Shown here one piece after another: positions 22,401 through 30,143 of a stretch of DNA of 64,000 nucleotides; positions within the stretch are counted from its first letter, which is position 1; each line of letters starts with the position of its first letter. The translations under genes were made by a program, and so were the position numbers. This DNA comes from Watersipora subatra (Eukaryota; Bryozoa; Gymnolaemata; Cheilostomatida; Watersiporidae): contig NC_088715.1 in assembly GCF_963576615.1 (NCBI RefSeq), forward strand, positions 51,562,007-51,626,006. The letters run 5' to 3'. The notes beneath the pieces were generated by a model, which did no database searches, had not been told where the DNA came from, and saw only the letters and a program-made list of their open reading frames with translations.

Positions 22401-25212
22401 TCGAGGGTCAAAAAGCAGGCGATCTACAGTAGCTCATTTCAAAAGAAGTTTTCTTGCAAATGTAAGAAGTACCACAGAATGTGTTTTGGAGGATCACTAA
22501 AAAGTCAAGTAGCAATTGTGAATCTGACATACTCACAATTGCATATGGCATTAAGACAAATGCATTATAAAAAAACTATAAAAAAGAAACTGAAAAGAAA
22601 AATAGAACTTACAAGTAAAAATAAAATTAAAGTTATAATCAGTAACAAAACGTTTGAGAGTTTGTGGCATACACCAGTTACAGTTTAAACTAACTTAATT
22701 TATATATTTTTAATATTAATATTATTAATAATAAAAATTAATTATATTATTAATAATAAAGTTTTTATTATTAATAATATAATCTCCGATTATATCGGAG
22801 ATTATACGGGCAATCTCTGATGACCATAATGCAACGCTTAAATGTAAATCATTTGATTTGTGGAATAAACATACAGTGCTTTATAGTAAACTTAATAGAA
22901 ACAATCATATAACAAACTTATGAGAGTCAAAACTAAACACTAGAGTTGTGACACTTTGGTATAACAACAATGATATAATAAACACGCCCTTTGACCAAAA
23001 TGGAAACGTTTCATTGGAAGTACATGGATATGAGCAATCACTTCAAGATCGTATATGTCTGTTTAGCTTGCTAAAAGCAGAAGCTGGTGCATCTTTTTTT
23101 AAGAGCATTGTTATACAAACAATGGTTGTGTAATCTAAGCTGGACATGTCCAAGTCTAGCAGCAAGGTAACCTCGACAACAGGAGACATGTTCAGTTGCA
23201 GAGAGCAATTTAGGTTGGATGACATTCTTGTCACCAATAGCAGACTTTTTTGAGAATTGAACCCCAACCTGTTGTGTACAAGCCGAGCGCTCTAGACCCC
23301 CAATCCACGGCTGCTCCATGTTTATTAGTACAAAAAGATGCATCAATATTCCAACTAGGCGACAGAGTGATAAACATGAATATTTATCAGAAATAAGTCG
23401 GACAGTTTTTAGAGGTGGTGAAGATTGTGAGTACAATTCATAAATAAAATATTAAATACTAATAACGTAAATTAAATTATTTACAGATTAAATAGGAATA
23501 AATACTCACGTTTTGTTGGGAGCTGTGCCTATTGTTATACGATGCCGACCATGGAGCTGAGTCCATAAGTTCTGGTCAGCAACCCTTCTGTATCGACCAA
23601 TAATATCAAAGTGATCAAAGTACCTCAACAGGACATTATCATCTGGTAGAACTACTAGTATATCTTCACAAACGGCTCCACCTACTAAAATAGAGATTAC
23701 AATGGAGGGTACAATAAAGATTACAAATCTGAAAGGTTGAGTGTGTAGACTACTTGATGACTAGCTAATCTATTGGGTGGTTAAACTAAGGTCCCTCACA
23801 CGACAATGCACCGCTATGACTAAAGCTATGGTAAGTAAAGCAATGGCAGGCATGAAAATCACTTAATGATTGTCAGTCGTTGAATATTGTGATGAATATG
23901 CCAAGCCCAGTTCTTGTGTGATTAGCTTAGTAATACACGAGTTTAGCTTGTATGGAAAGCAAGCGAGCAAAGAGAGAAAGCAAGCTTGTGTATTACTAAG
24001 CTGATTATCACACACAACTCACTATATAGATAACTGTGATTCAATATGGTGGGTAGTGAAGGGGTGGGGAGAGATGCCCAATGAAAGAGAAAAGCTCAGT
24101 AAAAGAGAACAATGACTATTTTCTACATCACCGTAGAGACTAGCAGTATGATAACATTGATTAACTTCTGCACAGCTGAGTATATGTGTACATTTATACA
24201 TCATTCGCATTTACAAGTGTAACTGCTTTTTATTGTGTTCTTATTTCATTCGCACACCTCATTGTATTAAAATGTACCGGATTGTTCTCTGCCTTTTCAT
24301 GCTTATAGAGCTTAAATAATAAAAAGCAATACTGAGCAACCAGTCACACCGCTCGCGGTGATCAAAGTTACGTACGAGCTGTTACTCATTCAGGATAAGA
24401 CAACTCGTACGCAAAACTCACTTGCAAGTGGCTGATTGACGCTCCACAACAATATACATGTATACAACAATATCCAGTATAATATAATAAAGTAGGTCGT
24501 TATCAATGCCATTCAACTTAGTGTGGAGTTGAAGGTGAACTTATGCAAAATTTTAGTAGATTTTATTAGAGTATCGGCAGTTGTCTATCGGCAGTTGTCT
24601 ATCGGCAGTTGTCTATCGGCAGTTGTCTATCGTTAGCGATTATTATTGATGTTTGAGGTGATCTGACTGCTAGGGTGTTTCAAAATTAAAATTGACAGAA
24701 ATTGATCCTAGTTGAAATGCTCAGAAGAAAAATACGTGCCGAAAAGGACATTAGTAGTTGCTATAGGCTATTGCGTCAAGTTGCAGGGTTATGCGTTTCT
24801 TCTCTGTCTGTCTCTTTGCAACTAGAGATGTCATAATCACACCGCACTTGATCCAAGCATTTAACTGACATCGAATAAAGTCAATTTCAACTTTAGGACA
24901 TCATGCAGTCAAACCATGCCAAATATCAAAAATATCACATAAAATAGAAAAATACTGATATTTCTGATAAAATCTACTAAAGTTTTAATTTCTAAAGCAA
25001 TAATCTTAAATATAATCTAATAATCTTAAATATAATCTAATAATCTTAAATATAATCTAATAATCTTAAATATAATCTAATAATCTTAAATATAACATCT
25101 AATTAGGTTACACTCAATAAAAAAACTCGGCATGAAACAGGGCACCAAAATCTGTCTTACCGTGAGTGAATGTTAGACTAGTGAACACTACTAGTACGCC
25201 GACAAGGAACAT
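6053..25212 (-). CDS. Unrecognised four-pass membrane protein with EGF-like and sushi modules, 13 coding exons
   Basis: Coding exons in order: 25212-25161, 23684-23510, 21638-21461, 14137-14035, 13941-13851, 13752-13543, 13095-12968, 12357-12166, 12084-11817, 9501-9275, 9062-8940, 8825-8605, 6379-6053. All junctions are GT/AG and phase-compatible; the sum is 2295 nt (764 aa plus stop). Visible modules: signal peptide (1-18); a novel ectodomain of about 250 residues; an EGF-like motif CVCKQGYQGETC near 312-323; a sushi/CCP module to about residue 392; TM1 about 433-456 followed by a basic stop-transfer NKRRR; TM2 about 478-497; TM3 about 503-527; a ~165-residue cytosolic or luminal domain; TM4 about 693-718; and a short tail. 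Likely a plasma-membrane or endomembrane protein. I do not recognise the family. The last hydrophobic segment with its preceding domain only loosely recalls TMEM151-type proteins, and I would not assign it. Introns are crowded with repeats. Confidence 0.85.
6751..7725. repeat. 30-bp minisatellite with 209-bp higher-order period
   Basis: About 32 copies of a 30-bp unit (taagttttagtaacctacta plus tactaatgtg). Variants c/t at the 'aac(c/t)ta' site and aatgtg/agtatg/aatatg/aatgta recur in a fixed order. A shortened unit ttttataacc occurs at 7241, 7450 and 7659, exactly 209 bp apart, so seven-unit blocks were duplicated. Lies in the last intron of the EGF-sushi gene. Confidence 0.93.
8109..8470 (+). 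repeat. Dispersed repeat, copy 1
   Basis: Shares an alignable ~360-bp core with 9968-10376 in the same orientation: gtagccattt-like, ccctcag.attt, gatatctcaagaact, gacttcaaacttcggaatta and gatcagatgggaag. No reading frame of interest. Probably a non-autonomous element or the 3' end of a longer one. It ends about 130 bp from exon 12. Confidence 0.65.
8605..8825 (-). CDS. EGF-sushi gene exon 12
   Basis: Acceptor tttatgcag, donor AAG|GTAAGAG, 221 nt. Encodes [20 protein letters not shown] through HLEYISK; hydrophilic, no membrane helix. The open frame continues past the donor, so the exon end rests on the GTAAGAG consensus and the phase match with exon 13. Confidence 0.82.
8940..9062 (-). CDS. 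EGF-sushi gene exon 11
   Basis: Acceptor ccgtttcag, donor AATG|GTATGTC, 123 nt. Encodes [19 protein letters not shown] and NIQKTVDN, acidic and soluble, continuing the post-TM3 domain. Confidence 0.82.
9275..9501 (-). CDS. EGF-sushi gene exon 10 (TM2-TM3)
   Basis: Acceptor cttgttgcag, donor ATC|GTGAGT, 227 nt. Two hydrophobic helices: [19 protein letters not shown] and [17 protein letters not shown]. The frame would stop three codons past the donor, which supports splicing there. Confidence 0.82.
9735..9960. repeat. AT-rich palindromic patch
   Basis: Repeated gaagtaatatatatt and nested inverted repeats of taatatata/tatatatta. A similar motif is seen at 31605-31685. Low complexity; may be decayed MITE ends. 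Confidence 0.5.
9968..10376 (+). repeat. Dispersed repeat, copy 2
   Basis: Second copy of the family seen at 8109-8470, moderately diverged, in the intron between exons 9 and 10. A 21-bp array begins some 70 bp further on. Confidence 0.65.
10449..10662. repeat. 21-bp minisatellite, about 10 copies
   Basis: Near-perfect unit ccagtagtaaccatgactca plus one base. Because 21 is a multiple of 3, both strands read open as heptads (TMTQPVV on +, HGYYWLS on -). It lies in an intron with no coding support, so I treat it as non-coding. Confidence 0.93.
10925..11335. repeat. Degenerate ~30-bp minisatellite
   Basis: About 13 loosely conserved units with gtgtcagatgtcacagtgtt and (a)agtaaa(g) or aataatga linkers. 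More diverged than the other arrays, so probably older. Intronic. Confidence 0.85.
11817..12084 (-). CDS. EGF-sushi gene exon 9 (end of sushi module, TM1)
   Basis: Acceptor ctctattcag, donor GAACA|GTAAGTG, 268 nt. Starts [12 protein letters not shown], the W...C end of a sushi module. After a ~40-residue linker comes TM1 ([15 protein letters not shown]) and the basic NKRRRQAEE. Confidence 0.83.
12166..12357 (-). CDS. EGF-sushi gene exon 8 (EGF end, sushi start)
   Basis: Acceptor tacattatag, donor AACC|GTAAGTG, 192 nt. Encodes [13 protein letters not shown], then a CCP-like run with [16 protein letters not shown] and STCTDN. The first 16 nt of this exon are also the first 16 nt of the 56-bp minisatellite unit that fills the upstream intron. 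Confidence 0.85.
12342..12880. repeat. 56-bp minisatellite that includes an exon start and its splice acceptor
   Basis: About nine 56-bp units with starts near 12342, 12398, 12454, 12510, 12566, 12622, 12678, 12733 and 12789. The unit nearest the exon contains the last intron bases, the AG and the first 16 coding nt of exon 8 (minus strand). Most other units keep a pyrimidine-rich stretch plus TATAG in the same place. See findings. Confidence 0.9.
12968..13095 (-). CDS. EGF-sushi gene exon 7 (cysteine-rich, EGF start)
   Basis: Acceptor gatgttacag, donor CAAG|GTAATC, 128 nt. Encodes [14 protein letters not shown] and STFYCVCKQ; with exon 8 it completes an EGF-like CxCxxGYxGxxC ending. Confidence 0.82.
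13543..13752 (-). CDS. EGF-sushi gene exon 6
   Basis: Acceptor gtgtttacag, donor TCTGG|GTGAGT, 210 nt. Encodes [20 protein letters not shown] and [18 protein letters not shown], beta-rich by eye, with a potential N-glycosylation site NTS. Confidence 0.8.
13851..13941 (-). CDS. EGF-sushi gene exon 5
   Basis: Acceptor tttcttgcag, donor TACAG|GTAAGTG, 91 nt. Encodes [20 protein letters not shown], a lamin-G- or lectin-like looking strand. Phase 1 in, phase 2 out, agreeing with both neighbours. Confidence 0.8.
14035..14137 (-). CDS. EGF-sushi gene exon 4
   Basis: Acceptor aatgtttgcag, donor AGATG|GTGAGTG, 103 nt. Encodes [18 protein letters not shown] and [10 protein letters not shown] with two cysteines. 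Confidence 0.8.
14480..14771 (+). mobile_element. Non-autonomous Helitron-like element, 3' end
   Basis: Ends in a small GC hairpin (cccgggcaacgccgg, 14744-14758) about 10 nt before CTAG|T (14768-14772), the Helitron-type 3' signature (hairpin then CTRR before T). The 5' limit is a guess from a TC start followed by tatctatcgaagtatgtccg; only the 3' end is supported. Confidence 0.5.
14910..15200 (-). mobile_element. Second Helitron-like 3' end, opposite orientation
   Basis: On the minus strand a hairpin-forming segment accgtgcaacgcc-like (plus-strand ggcgttgcacggg, 14934-14946) lies about 15 nt before CTAG|T at 14913-14909. It faces the plus-strand Helitron end 138 bp away. The right-hand limit is unknown. 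Confidence 0.4.
15285..15445 (+). mobile_element. tRNA-derived SINE-like copy
   Basis: Box A-like agttggacagtgtagtg and box B GAGTTCAAATCC at 15354-15365, then a tail with agccggacatacagatgtac resembling the tails at 3.2-3.7 kb. Intronic, plus strand. Confidence 0.5.
16341..16470. repeat. 42-bp tandem repeat, about 3 copies
   Basis: Near-identical AT-rich unit with actctataataagtaatata and tagtaataataatataatgt. Intronic. Confidence 0.85.
18500..18861 (+). pseudogene. piggyBac transposase fragment
   Basis: An open stretch of about 112 codons reads [17 protein letters not shown], then [16 protein letters not shown], then [13 protein letters not shown]: the R-x-NR, the W/CDNK-D-V-x-x-ST-like region and the YN...MGG-D region of the piggyBac catalytic core. 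It stops at 18859. Downstream fragments in other frames ([12 protein letters not shown] near 18950) continue the domain. The N-terminal acidic catalytic region is not clearly readable, so the gene is dead. Confidence 0.8.
19396..19610. repeat. (TA)n-rich microsatellite
   Basis: Runs of tatatata mixed with tgtatgca and tacgtatg. Inside the piggyBac relic. Confidence 0.9.
20181..21059. mobile_element. 879-bp fold-back MITE with TA target duplication
   Basis: TA at 20179-20180 and 21060-21061 brackets long inverted repeats: about 150 bp at 20181-20330 is the near reverse complement of about 20905-21059, starting AAGGTTGACTTGCAACAAAA. Similarity decays inward but gacgtagt still matches. No open frame for a transposase. 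A TA duplication fits Tc1/mariner-type mobilisation, though such long arms are unusual for that group. Confidence 0.85.
21461..21638 (-). CDS. EGF-sushi gene exon 3
   Basis: Acceptor tttattatag, donor AATAC|GTATGT, 178 nt. Encodes [15 protein letters not shown] and [17 protein letters not shown]. Has possible N-glycosylation sites NSS and NYT, as expected for an ectodomain. Confidence 0.8.
21960..22315. repeat. AT-rich tandem repeat, ~83-bp unit
   Basis: ttattaaactagtgttatat recurs near 22132, 22214 and 22297 with more diverged copies from 21970. Separates exons 2 and 3. Confidence 0.8.
22320..23505. other. Intron 2 remainder
   Basis: Contains an (aat/att)n palindromic patch at 22700-22780, a perfect 10-bp inverted repeat aatctccgat/atcggagatt at 22780-22802, and a minus-strand SINE-like tRNA segment at 23230-23330. 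A 62-codon open stretch at 22948-23133 shows no recognisable motif. Confidence 0.5.
23230..23330 (-). mobile_element. tRNA-like SINE head, minus strand
   Basis: Minus-strand box A-like GTGGATTGGGGGTCTAGAGC is followed by box B GGTTCAATTC (plus 23254-23263), with tRNA-like spacing of about 35 nt. No tail or target duplication resolved. Confidence 0.5.
23510..23684 (-). CDS. EGF-sushi gene exon 2 (start of ectodomain)
   Basis: Acceptor ctctattttag, donor AAAAC|GTGAGT, 175 nt. Encodes [20 protein letters not shown] and [13 protein letters not shown]. An alternative AG lies two bases downstream, but phase with exon 1 favours 23684. Confidence 0.8.
24545..24990. repeat. Dispersed repeat with inverted ends (family also at 46.9, 49.1, 57.7 kb)
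   Basis: Begins aaattttagtagattttatt and ends with its near reverse complement (gataaaatctactaaagttt, about 24966-24985). Contains gtgatctgactgctagggtg, which recurs with variation at about 46930, 49190 and 57690. A 14-bp repeat tatcggcagttgtc is amplified about 4 times at 24577-24633 inside it. Probably a MITE family. Confidence 0.6.
25007..25100. repeat. 18-bp tandem repeat, about 5 copies
   Basis: Perfect taatcttaaatataatct units. In intron 1 of the EGF-sushi gene. Confidence 0.9.
25161..25212 (-). CDS. EGF-sushi gene exon 1 (signal peptide)
   Basis: ATG at 25212-25210, donor CACG|GTAAGAC. Encodes [17 protein letters not shown], a typical hydrophobic signal peptide. Only 12 nt upstream of the ATG lies a strong 3' splice site (gtttttcag|gcaaaaacagac), so the 5' leader is joined from elsewhere. 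Confidence 0.82.
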
Positions 25213-25700
25213 GTCTGTTTTTGCCTGAAAAACAAAAAATAACTACTTAAGCTACTTCATAGCCAAGCTTGAGATGATTCACTTTTTTTGAGCTGAATGA
25301 ATAAACAAGTACCACTTGACAGCTGTCAAAAAACAAAGCAGTTCAAGGGGCAACAATTGGTTTACCCTGTTTTATTGCAACAGAGAATAAGACCACAAAA
25401 TGACCAACAGTTGAAGATTCTAGCAATTTGTATACCAACATATTTAAAGCTCTATAACATCCATTTTACCAAAGCTCCTAATCAGATCAGATTGTTCTCA
25501 CTGAGAGCCTCTAAAAGCAAAAAGACGTGTTTTAAGAACCTTTTTTTTATATATTTATTTATTTACATATATACATGCACAAATCTCTCCGGTCAAATCA
25601 AAGAAACTAAACATCTGCACACTCGACATCCCCTCGAAGATCACTCGTTGTTTTTGGCCATAAAGAGTGAAAATATTGCCCTGCTTTTATAGATGGTATG

Positions 25701-25906
25701 TGTTGTATTACACAGATGGAGAGGATGGCTTGGATTATAACGAGAGCGATATAAGATCGTTTTTCTTTTCTTTTGTATTTAACCGAAAACGCATGGTCAT
25801 CCCCAGACATGAATATAATGTGCTCGTTAAATGCAAGAGTTGTCTACTCTTAATGAAAACATAACATGAGAGGATAACTTGCACTTGTACTAATATCATT
25901 ACAACA
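25701..25906 (-). repeat. Ty3/Gypsy 3' LTR
   Basis: 206 bp, TG...CA ends, about 99% identical to the 5' LTR. Short for the family. Preceded on the left by the GTATG duplication. Confidence 0.95.
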
Positions 25907-26088
25907 TCCCTTCACAAGCTCAAAAGCTGGCATATCTATATAATGATCTACTAAGATAAATCGGCACATAAAACCTGTGACAACCACATAAGCTATCGTA
26001 AATTTGTATGGGTAAATGCAACGCAAGTAAACAACAAGAATATTTGTCAAGATAAGATACGTAATAATATGCAATAGTGATTGTCTAG

Positions 26089-26212
26089 AGTTCATAGTTT
26101 GTTGCTCAGCGATATGATGTAGCAGCATGTCGCAGTATGGTAGTTACCATAGTTCATAGTTTGTTGCTCAGCGATATGATGTAGCAGCATGTCGCAGTAT
26201 GGTAGTTACCAT
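26089..26212. repeat. 62-bp direct duplication in the Gypsy 3' untranslated region
   Basis: 26089-26150 and 26151-26212 appear identical (agttcatagtttgttgctca start). Lies between the integrase stop and the 3' LTR. Identity suggests it is young or was present in the source copy. Confidence 0.92.
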
Positions 26213-26222
26213 ACTCTTAAGC

Positions 26223-27419
26223 TTATGCCTCATATTTATCTGGCTGTTGCCTGAGCCGCGTACTCATCCTCGGGGTTGCCGTCATAGCTGATCTGACATT
26301 AACTCTGCGTCTTTCCGCATTTACATTAGAGTCATTAACTGAGATTACTGCTGACCTGTTCCGTACCAAGTGCTGACCATTATCTCCCTCTATGATAACC
26401 TTTCGATCGCCATCTTGGTTAGCTCTGAGTACTGTGCCCTCCTGGCTACTATCTCTCACCATAACACGATCTCCACCACACACTGCTGGAAGATCTTTTA
26501 CCTTAGGATTGATATCGTGGTTCATCTTCATTCTCTCTTTGTAAAGCTCATTCTTGGCTTTAAACTTCTCATGATCGGGTAGCTTTGGCATTAGACTATC
26601 AGGATGTACTGCCAAAGTTGTCTTCAGCATCCGTCCCATAAGCAATTCAGCGGGAGAGTATACTCCTAACTGTGGTGATGCTCTGTAGGCAAGGAGAGCT
26701 ATGTATGGATCTTTCTCCTTGCTGAGCAAGGATTTTACTGTTGCAACCGCTCTTTCAGCTGCACCATTGCCGCGAGCATACTTCGGGCTACTTGTGACAT
26801 GGGTGAATCCATATGCTTTTGCAAATATCTGAAAGTCCTCAGATGAATACTGCGGTCCGTTGTCAGACACTAAACAATCTGGAATACCGTGCCGGGAGAA
26901 CATACTTTTCATGTGGGATATGACATTCTTTGATATAGTATCTCTACCTAGTAAAGCTATCTCAGGGTATCTTGAATAATAATCTGTCACTATCAGGTAG
27001 TTGTTTCTCTCTAGTTGAAACAAGTCAGTGCCTAACATTTGCCAAGGGCGATCAGGGGTAGCGGAAGGTCTCAGGGGTTCGTATGTTATATTCAATTCTC
27101 TCTTACACACTTCACAATTAGCTATCTGTACCTCTATTGCCTTTGCCATAGACGGCCACCACAAACTGTTTCTAGCCCTTGCTTGGCATTTAGTAATGCC
27201 TAAATGTCCCTTGTGTATATCTTCAAGAACCTGACTTCTCTGGGATAGGGGAACCACCAATCTCATGCCTAGCATCAGCAGTCCCTTGTTCATAGTAAGT
27301 AGTCCTCGCCTTTCAAAGTACGGCCTCAGGATTGTGTCCATGGATGAAAGGTAAACTGGCCAACCCTGTTCAACATAATGAATAACCTGTCTCAAAGTTT
27401 CATCTTCCCTTTGTTCCAT
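26223..27419 (-). CDS. Ty3/Gypsy integrase region
   Basis: 398-codon open frame. HHCC zinc-binding motif: H69, H72, C102, C105. Catalytic triad D132 (in LGTDLF), D186 (in VSDNGPQ) and E222 (in NGAAERAV), spacing D-53-D-35-E, so all key residues are present. The C-terminal part carries a basic domain. It is in the same frame as the RT-RNase H segment but separated from it by a TGA at 27453-27455 and 11 codons. Normally it is part of one pol polyprotein, so the ATG at 27419 is probably not a natural start. Confidence 0.9.
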   Translation of the reverse strand: MEQREDETLRQVIHYVEQGWPVYLSSMDTILRPYFERRGLLTMNKGLLMLGMRLVVPLSQRSQVLEDIHKGHLGITKCQARARNSLWWPSMAKAIEVQIANCEVCKRELNITYEPLRPSATPDRPWQMLGTDLFQLERNNYLIVTDYYSRYPEIALLGRDTISKNVISHMKSMFSRHGIPDCLVSDNGPQYSSEDFQIFAKAYGFTHVTSSPKYARGNGAAERAVATVKSLLSKEKDPYIALLAYRASPQLGVYSPAELLMGRMLKTTLAVHPDSLMPKLPDHEKFKAKNELYKERMKMNHDINPKVKDLPAVCGGDRVMVRDSSQEGTVLRANQDGDRKVIIEGDNGQHLVRNRSAVISVNDSNVNAERRRVNVRSAMTATPRMSTRLRQQPDKYEA

Positions 27420-27452
27420 TTTGAATTTCTTTAATCTGTTGCAGCTTCCATT

Positions 27453-28515
27453 TCAATGCACACTCTCTCGTACGTAGCTCTCAATCACTTCTACTCGTAC
27501 TATATCACTCTGTTCTGGTTCCCTAGTGTTATATCGTGATAGTGCATCCGCTGCCTTGTTGTCAGTTCCACTCACATATTTGATGTCATAGTAGAATCTC
27601 TGTAGTCGCAATTTGAAGCCTTGAATTCTGGGAGGCAGCTTATCTAGAAACTGATTACCGAACAAGGGAATGAGGGCTTTGTGATCTGTTTCAATCGTTA
27701 CATCTTTCATTCCTAAGACATAATGAGAAAATTTCTCCATTGCCCAGCACACTCCTAGCGCCTCCTTTTCTATTGCTGCATAACGTTGCTCAGTTTCACT
27801 AAGGGATCTACTTGCAGCCGCCACTAGCTTACGAGTGCCGTCATCTTGAAGTTGACTCAGAGTAGCTCCTAGTCCTTGATTGCTGGCGTCTGTGGTCACA
27901 AATGTAGGCTTTTCTGTACTGTATGGAGCAAGGATGCTTGGTTTGCTGAACAGCTCTTTGACTTCTTGAAATGCACTCTCCTGCGCATAACCCCAGTGCC
28001 ATTCAATACCTGTCTTCAGCAAAGCCCTCAGAGGGGCACTCTTCTCAGCCAGCTTCTCTGAGAAGCGTGCATATTGATTTGCAAGACCAAGGAAACTTCT
28101 TACAGCTGTCACGGAAGTGGGTGTGGGAAAGTCTTGTATTCCTTGTATTCGCGGTCCAGCGCTTATACCCTCCTTGGAGATGATATACCCAAGAAACTCC
28201 ACACTTTTTTGACCAAACTTACATTTTGACTTGTTCAGTGTCATACCCGCCGTCTTGATTGCGGCCAGGACCAGCTCCAAACTTTTGTCATGTTTCTCTT
28301 CCGTTTCTCCAAATACACACACATCGTCCATATGAACTATCACTCCTTCAATCCCATTCAGCATTCTATTCATTTCTGCTGAAAATATTTCCGGGGCACT
28401 ACAAAGGCCTTGGGGAAGTCTTTCATACATGTATCTTCCCTTATGAGTCAAAAAAGTAGTCAACTTTTTTGACTCTTGACTGAGTGGTATCTGAAAAAAT
28501 CCACTGTTAGCATCA
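27453..28515 (-). pseudogene. Ty3/Gypsy reverse transcriptase (C-terminal) and RNase H
   Basis: Contains the RT catalytic box as VHMDDVCVFG, then KCKFGQKSVEFLGYIIS, then RNase H with FVTTDASNQGLGATLSQ, EKEALGVCWA, ETDHKAL and DALSR. All main catalytic acids are visible. The frame is entered from gag-protease only through a one-base length change near 28515 and ends in TGA, so the copy cannot make a full pol without frameshifting and readthrough. Confidence 0.9.
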
Positions 28516-30109
28516 TTTTTGAAAACTTTACACCGTTTCCCAGACTAGCAAGACTGCTCTCTACAGTGGCCATTGGATGAATTTCCCTCATCACATATTT
28601 GTTGAGTTGGGTGAAGTCTGTACAAATTCTGACTTTGTCTTGGCCATTTTTTGGTACAACGACCATTGGTGCAACCCAGGGTGTTGCTTCAGTAATTGGC
28701 GTGATGACTCCATCCTTCACCATCTCATCTAATGCTTGCTCTGCTTGTTTCTTTAGCGGGAATGCTATTGGTCTAGGGACGTGTATGGCAAAAGGTATGG
28801 CATCCTCCTTTAGTGTGATGGAATGTTCACTCTTCACTTTTCCTAGACTCTTGAACAGCCGCTGGTCCACATTCACATCACTCACTTCACATCTGTCAAC
28901 ATCCACTGATATTAACTGTAGTGTTTCACAGGCTTTTCTGCTCAGCAATGGTGTCTGTTGATTCTCAACTACATATATATTTTCTTTTGTGGCAAATTTA
29001 CCAGCTTGGATGCGGCATCTTATAACCCCTAAGCAATTTAACTGTGTTTTACCTGCCCCGTATAACCTTTTAGTTGAAGGCTCCAATCTCCCTTTGAAGT
29101 GATTTGGTCCACAAACACTTAGTGCAGCCCCAGTGTCCAATTTAAAGCTGGTTGTTTGCCCCTTCTTCAAGCTTGTGTCTACTTTGACTGTAGAATGCCA
29201 TGCTCCTGTGTTGATGGATTCCACTAGGTTTATTTCCCCTAAATAAACCTCCTCCTGAACCTCAGTTTCATCTTCTTTTAGAGCATTTATTTCTGCTCTT
29301 CCTCTGCACTGTCTGGCAAAGTGGTTAAATTTATCACAGTTTCTGCATTTTTGACCCATAGCGGGGCACCTTACTTGCTTGCTATGATTCCTTCCACATC
29401 TGCCACAAAAGCCTCCACCAACTGTTTTTATTGCTGGTTTGGTTTTCCAGCTTTTCCTTTCACTCCTTACTACCTCAATATCTCCATCCTTGATTTCTTG
29501 CTTTTCTTGCTGTGGGATGGCAGTCACATTTTTGAACTTGACTGCCATTTCTTGCACTCGAATTGCCTTGACAACGTACTCTAAAGTGAGCTTCTCATCA
29601 GGCTCTCTCATTAGCTTATCACGAAGCTTCACATCATCCATTCCAAAGAGTAGTTTATCTTTGATGAGTAAATCCCTCTGTGTTTCAAACTGACACCCTT
29701 CAGCTAGCCTCTTCAGCCTCATAAGATATACATCACATGACTCACCTGACTGAGTGCAGCCGTGGAATTGAAATCTATTCACTATAGTTCCGGACCTTGG
29801 GTTGCAATAATCTTGAAATTTCTTTAACACGTCATTTAACTTCCTCCCCTCCGTTCCTTCTTCTATCTCATGAATCAGACCATTTTCATCAGGGTCAGTT
29901 GTAAATTCCAGCTGTGAATATACTTCCCTTACATCTTCACCTCCTACATGTCTGAACAAGGCAAGCTTCCTTTTTTCTGCAGCCTTGCTTGTTGCCACCA
30001 AATCTATGGCCAGCAAATAATCTTCAAATGATCTGGACCATTTTTTCCACTCTCCAGAGAGATCATCAGCCCTCAGATCTAAGCCGTGTGGAGGCGAAAC
30101 ACCTTGCAT
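28460..30109 (-). CDS. Ty3/Gypsy gag-protease-RT N-terminal part
   Basis: Gag from the Met at 30109 (MQGVSPPHGLDL); zinc knuckle CRNCDKFNHFARQC preceded by a second Cys cluster CGRCGRNH; aspartic protease motif KLDTGAALSVCG; and the RT fingers (TPWVAPMVVVPKNGQDKVRI) including CTDFTQLNKYV. Gag and pol are one frame, without the usual gag/pol shift. RT homology leaves this frame near 28515; the last ~18 codons to 28460 are out-of-frame. The frame is also open upstream to an ATG at 30253 inside the LTR. Confidence 0.9.
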   Translation of the reverse strand: MQGVSPPHGLDLRADDLSGEWKKWSRSFEDYLLAIDLVATSKAAEKRKLALFRHVGGEDVREVYSQLEFTTDPDENGLIHEIEEGTEGRKLNDVLKKFQDYCNPRSGTIVNRFQFHGCTQSGESCDVYLMRLKRLAEGCQFETQRDLLIKDKLLFGMDDVKLRDKLMREPDEKLTLEYVVKAIRVQEMAVKFKNVTAIPQQEKQEIKDGDIEVVRSERKSWKTKPAIKTVGGGFCGRCGRNHSKQVRCPAMGQKCRNCDKFNHFARQCRGRAEINALKEDETEVQEEVYLGEINLVESINTGAWHSTVKVDTSLKKGQTTSFKLDTGAALSVCGPNHFKGRLEPSTKRLYGAGKTQLNCLGVIRCRIQAGKFATKENIYVVENQQTPLLSRKACETLQLISVDVDRCEVSDVNVDQRLFKSLGKVKSEHSITLKEDAIPFAIHVPRPIAFPLKKQAEQALDEMVKDGVITPITEATPWVAPMVVVPKNGQDKVRICTDFTQLNKYVMREIHPMATVESSLASLGNGVKFSKMMLTVDFFRYHSVKSQKS

Positions 30110-30143
30110 GACACCCAGGAACAAGTTTAGACCGCTGCCACCA

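Noticed and set aside
22948-23436. Overlapping 61-121-codon frames on both strands
   Set aside because: No recognisable domain; overlaps a SINE-like tRNA segment, so probably intron noise.
28599-29693. Plus-strand frames of 84-120 codons
   Set aside because: Shadows of the minus-strand Gypsy gag-pol coding sequence.
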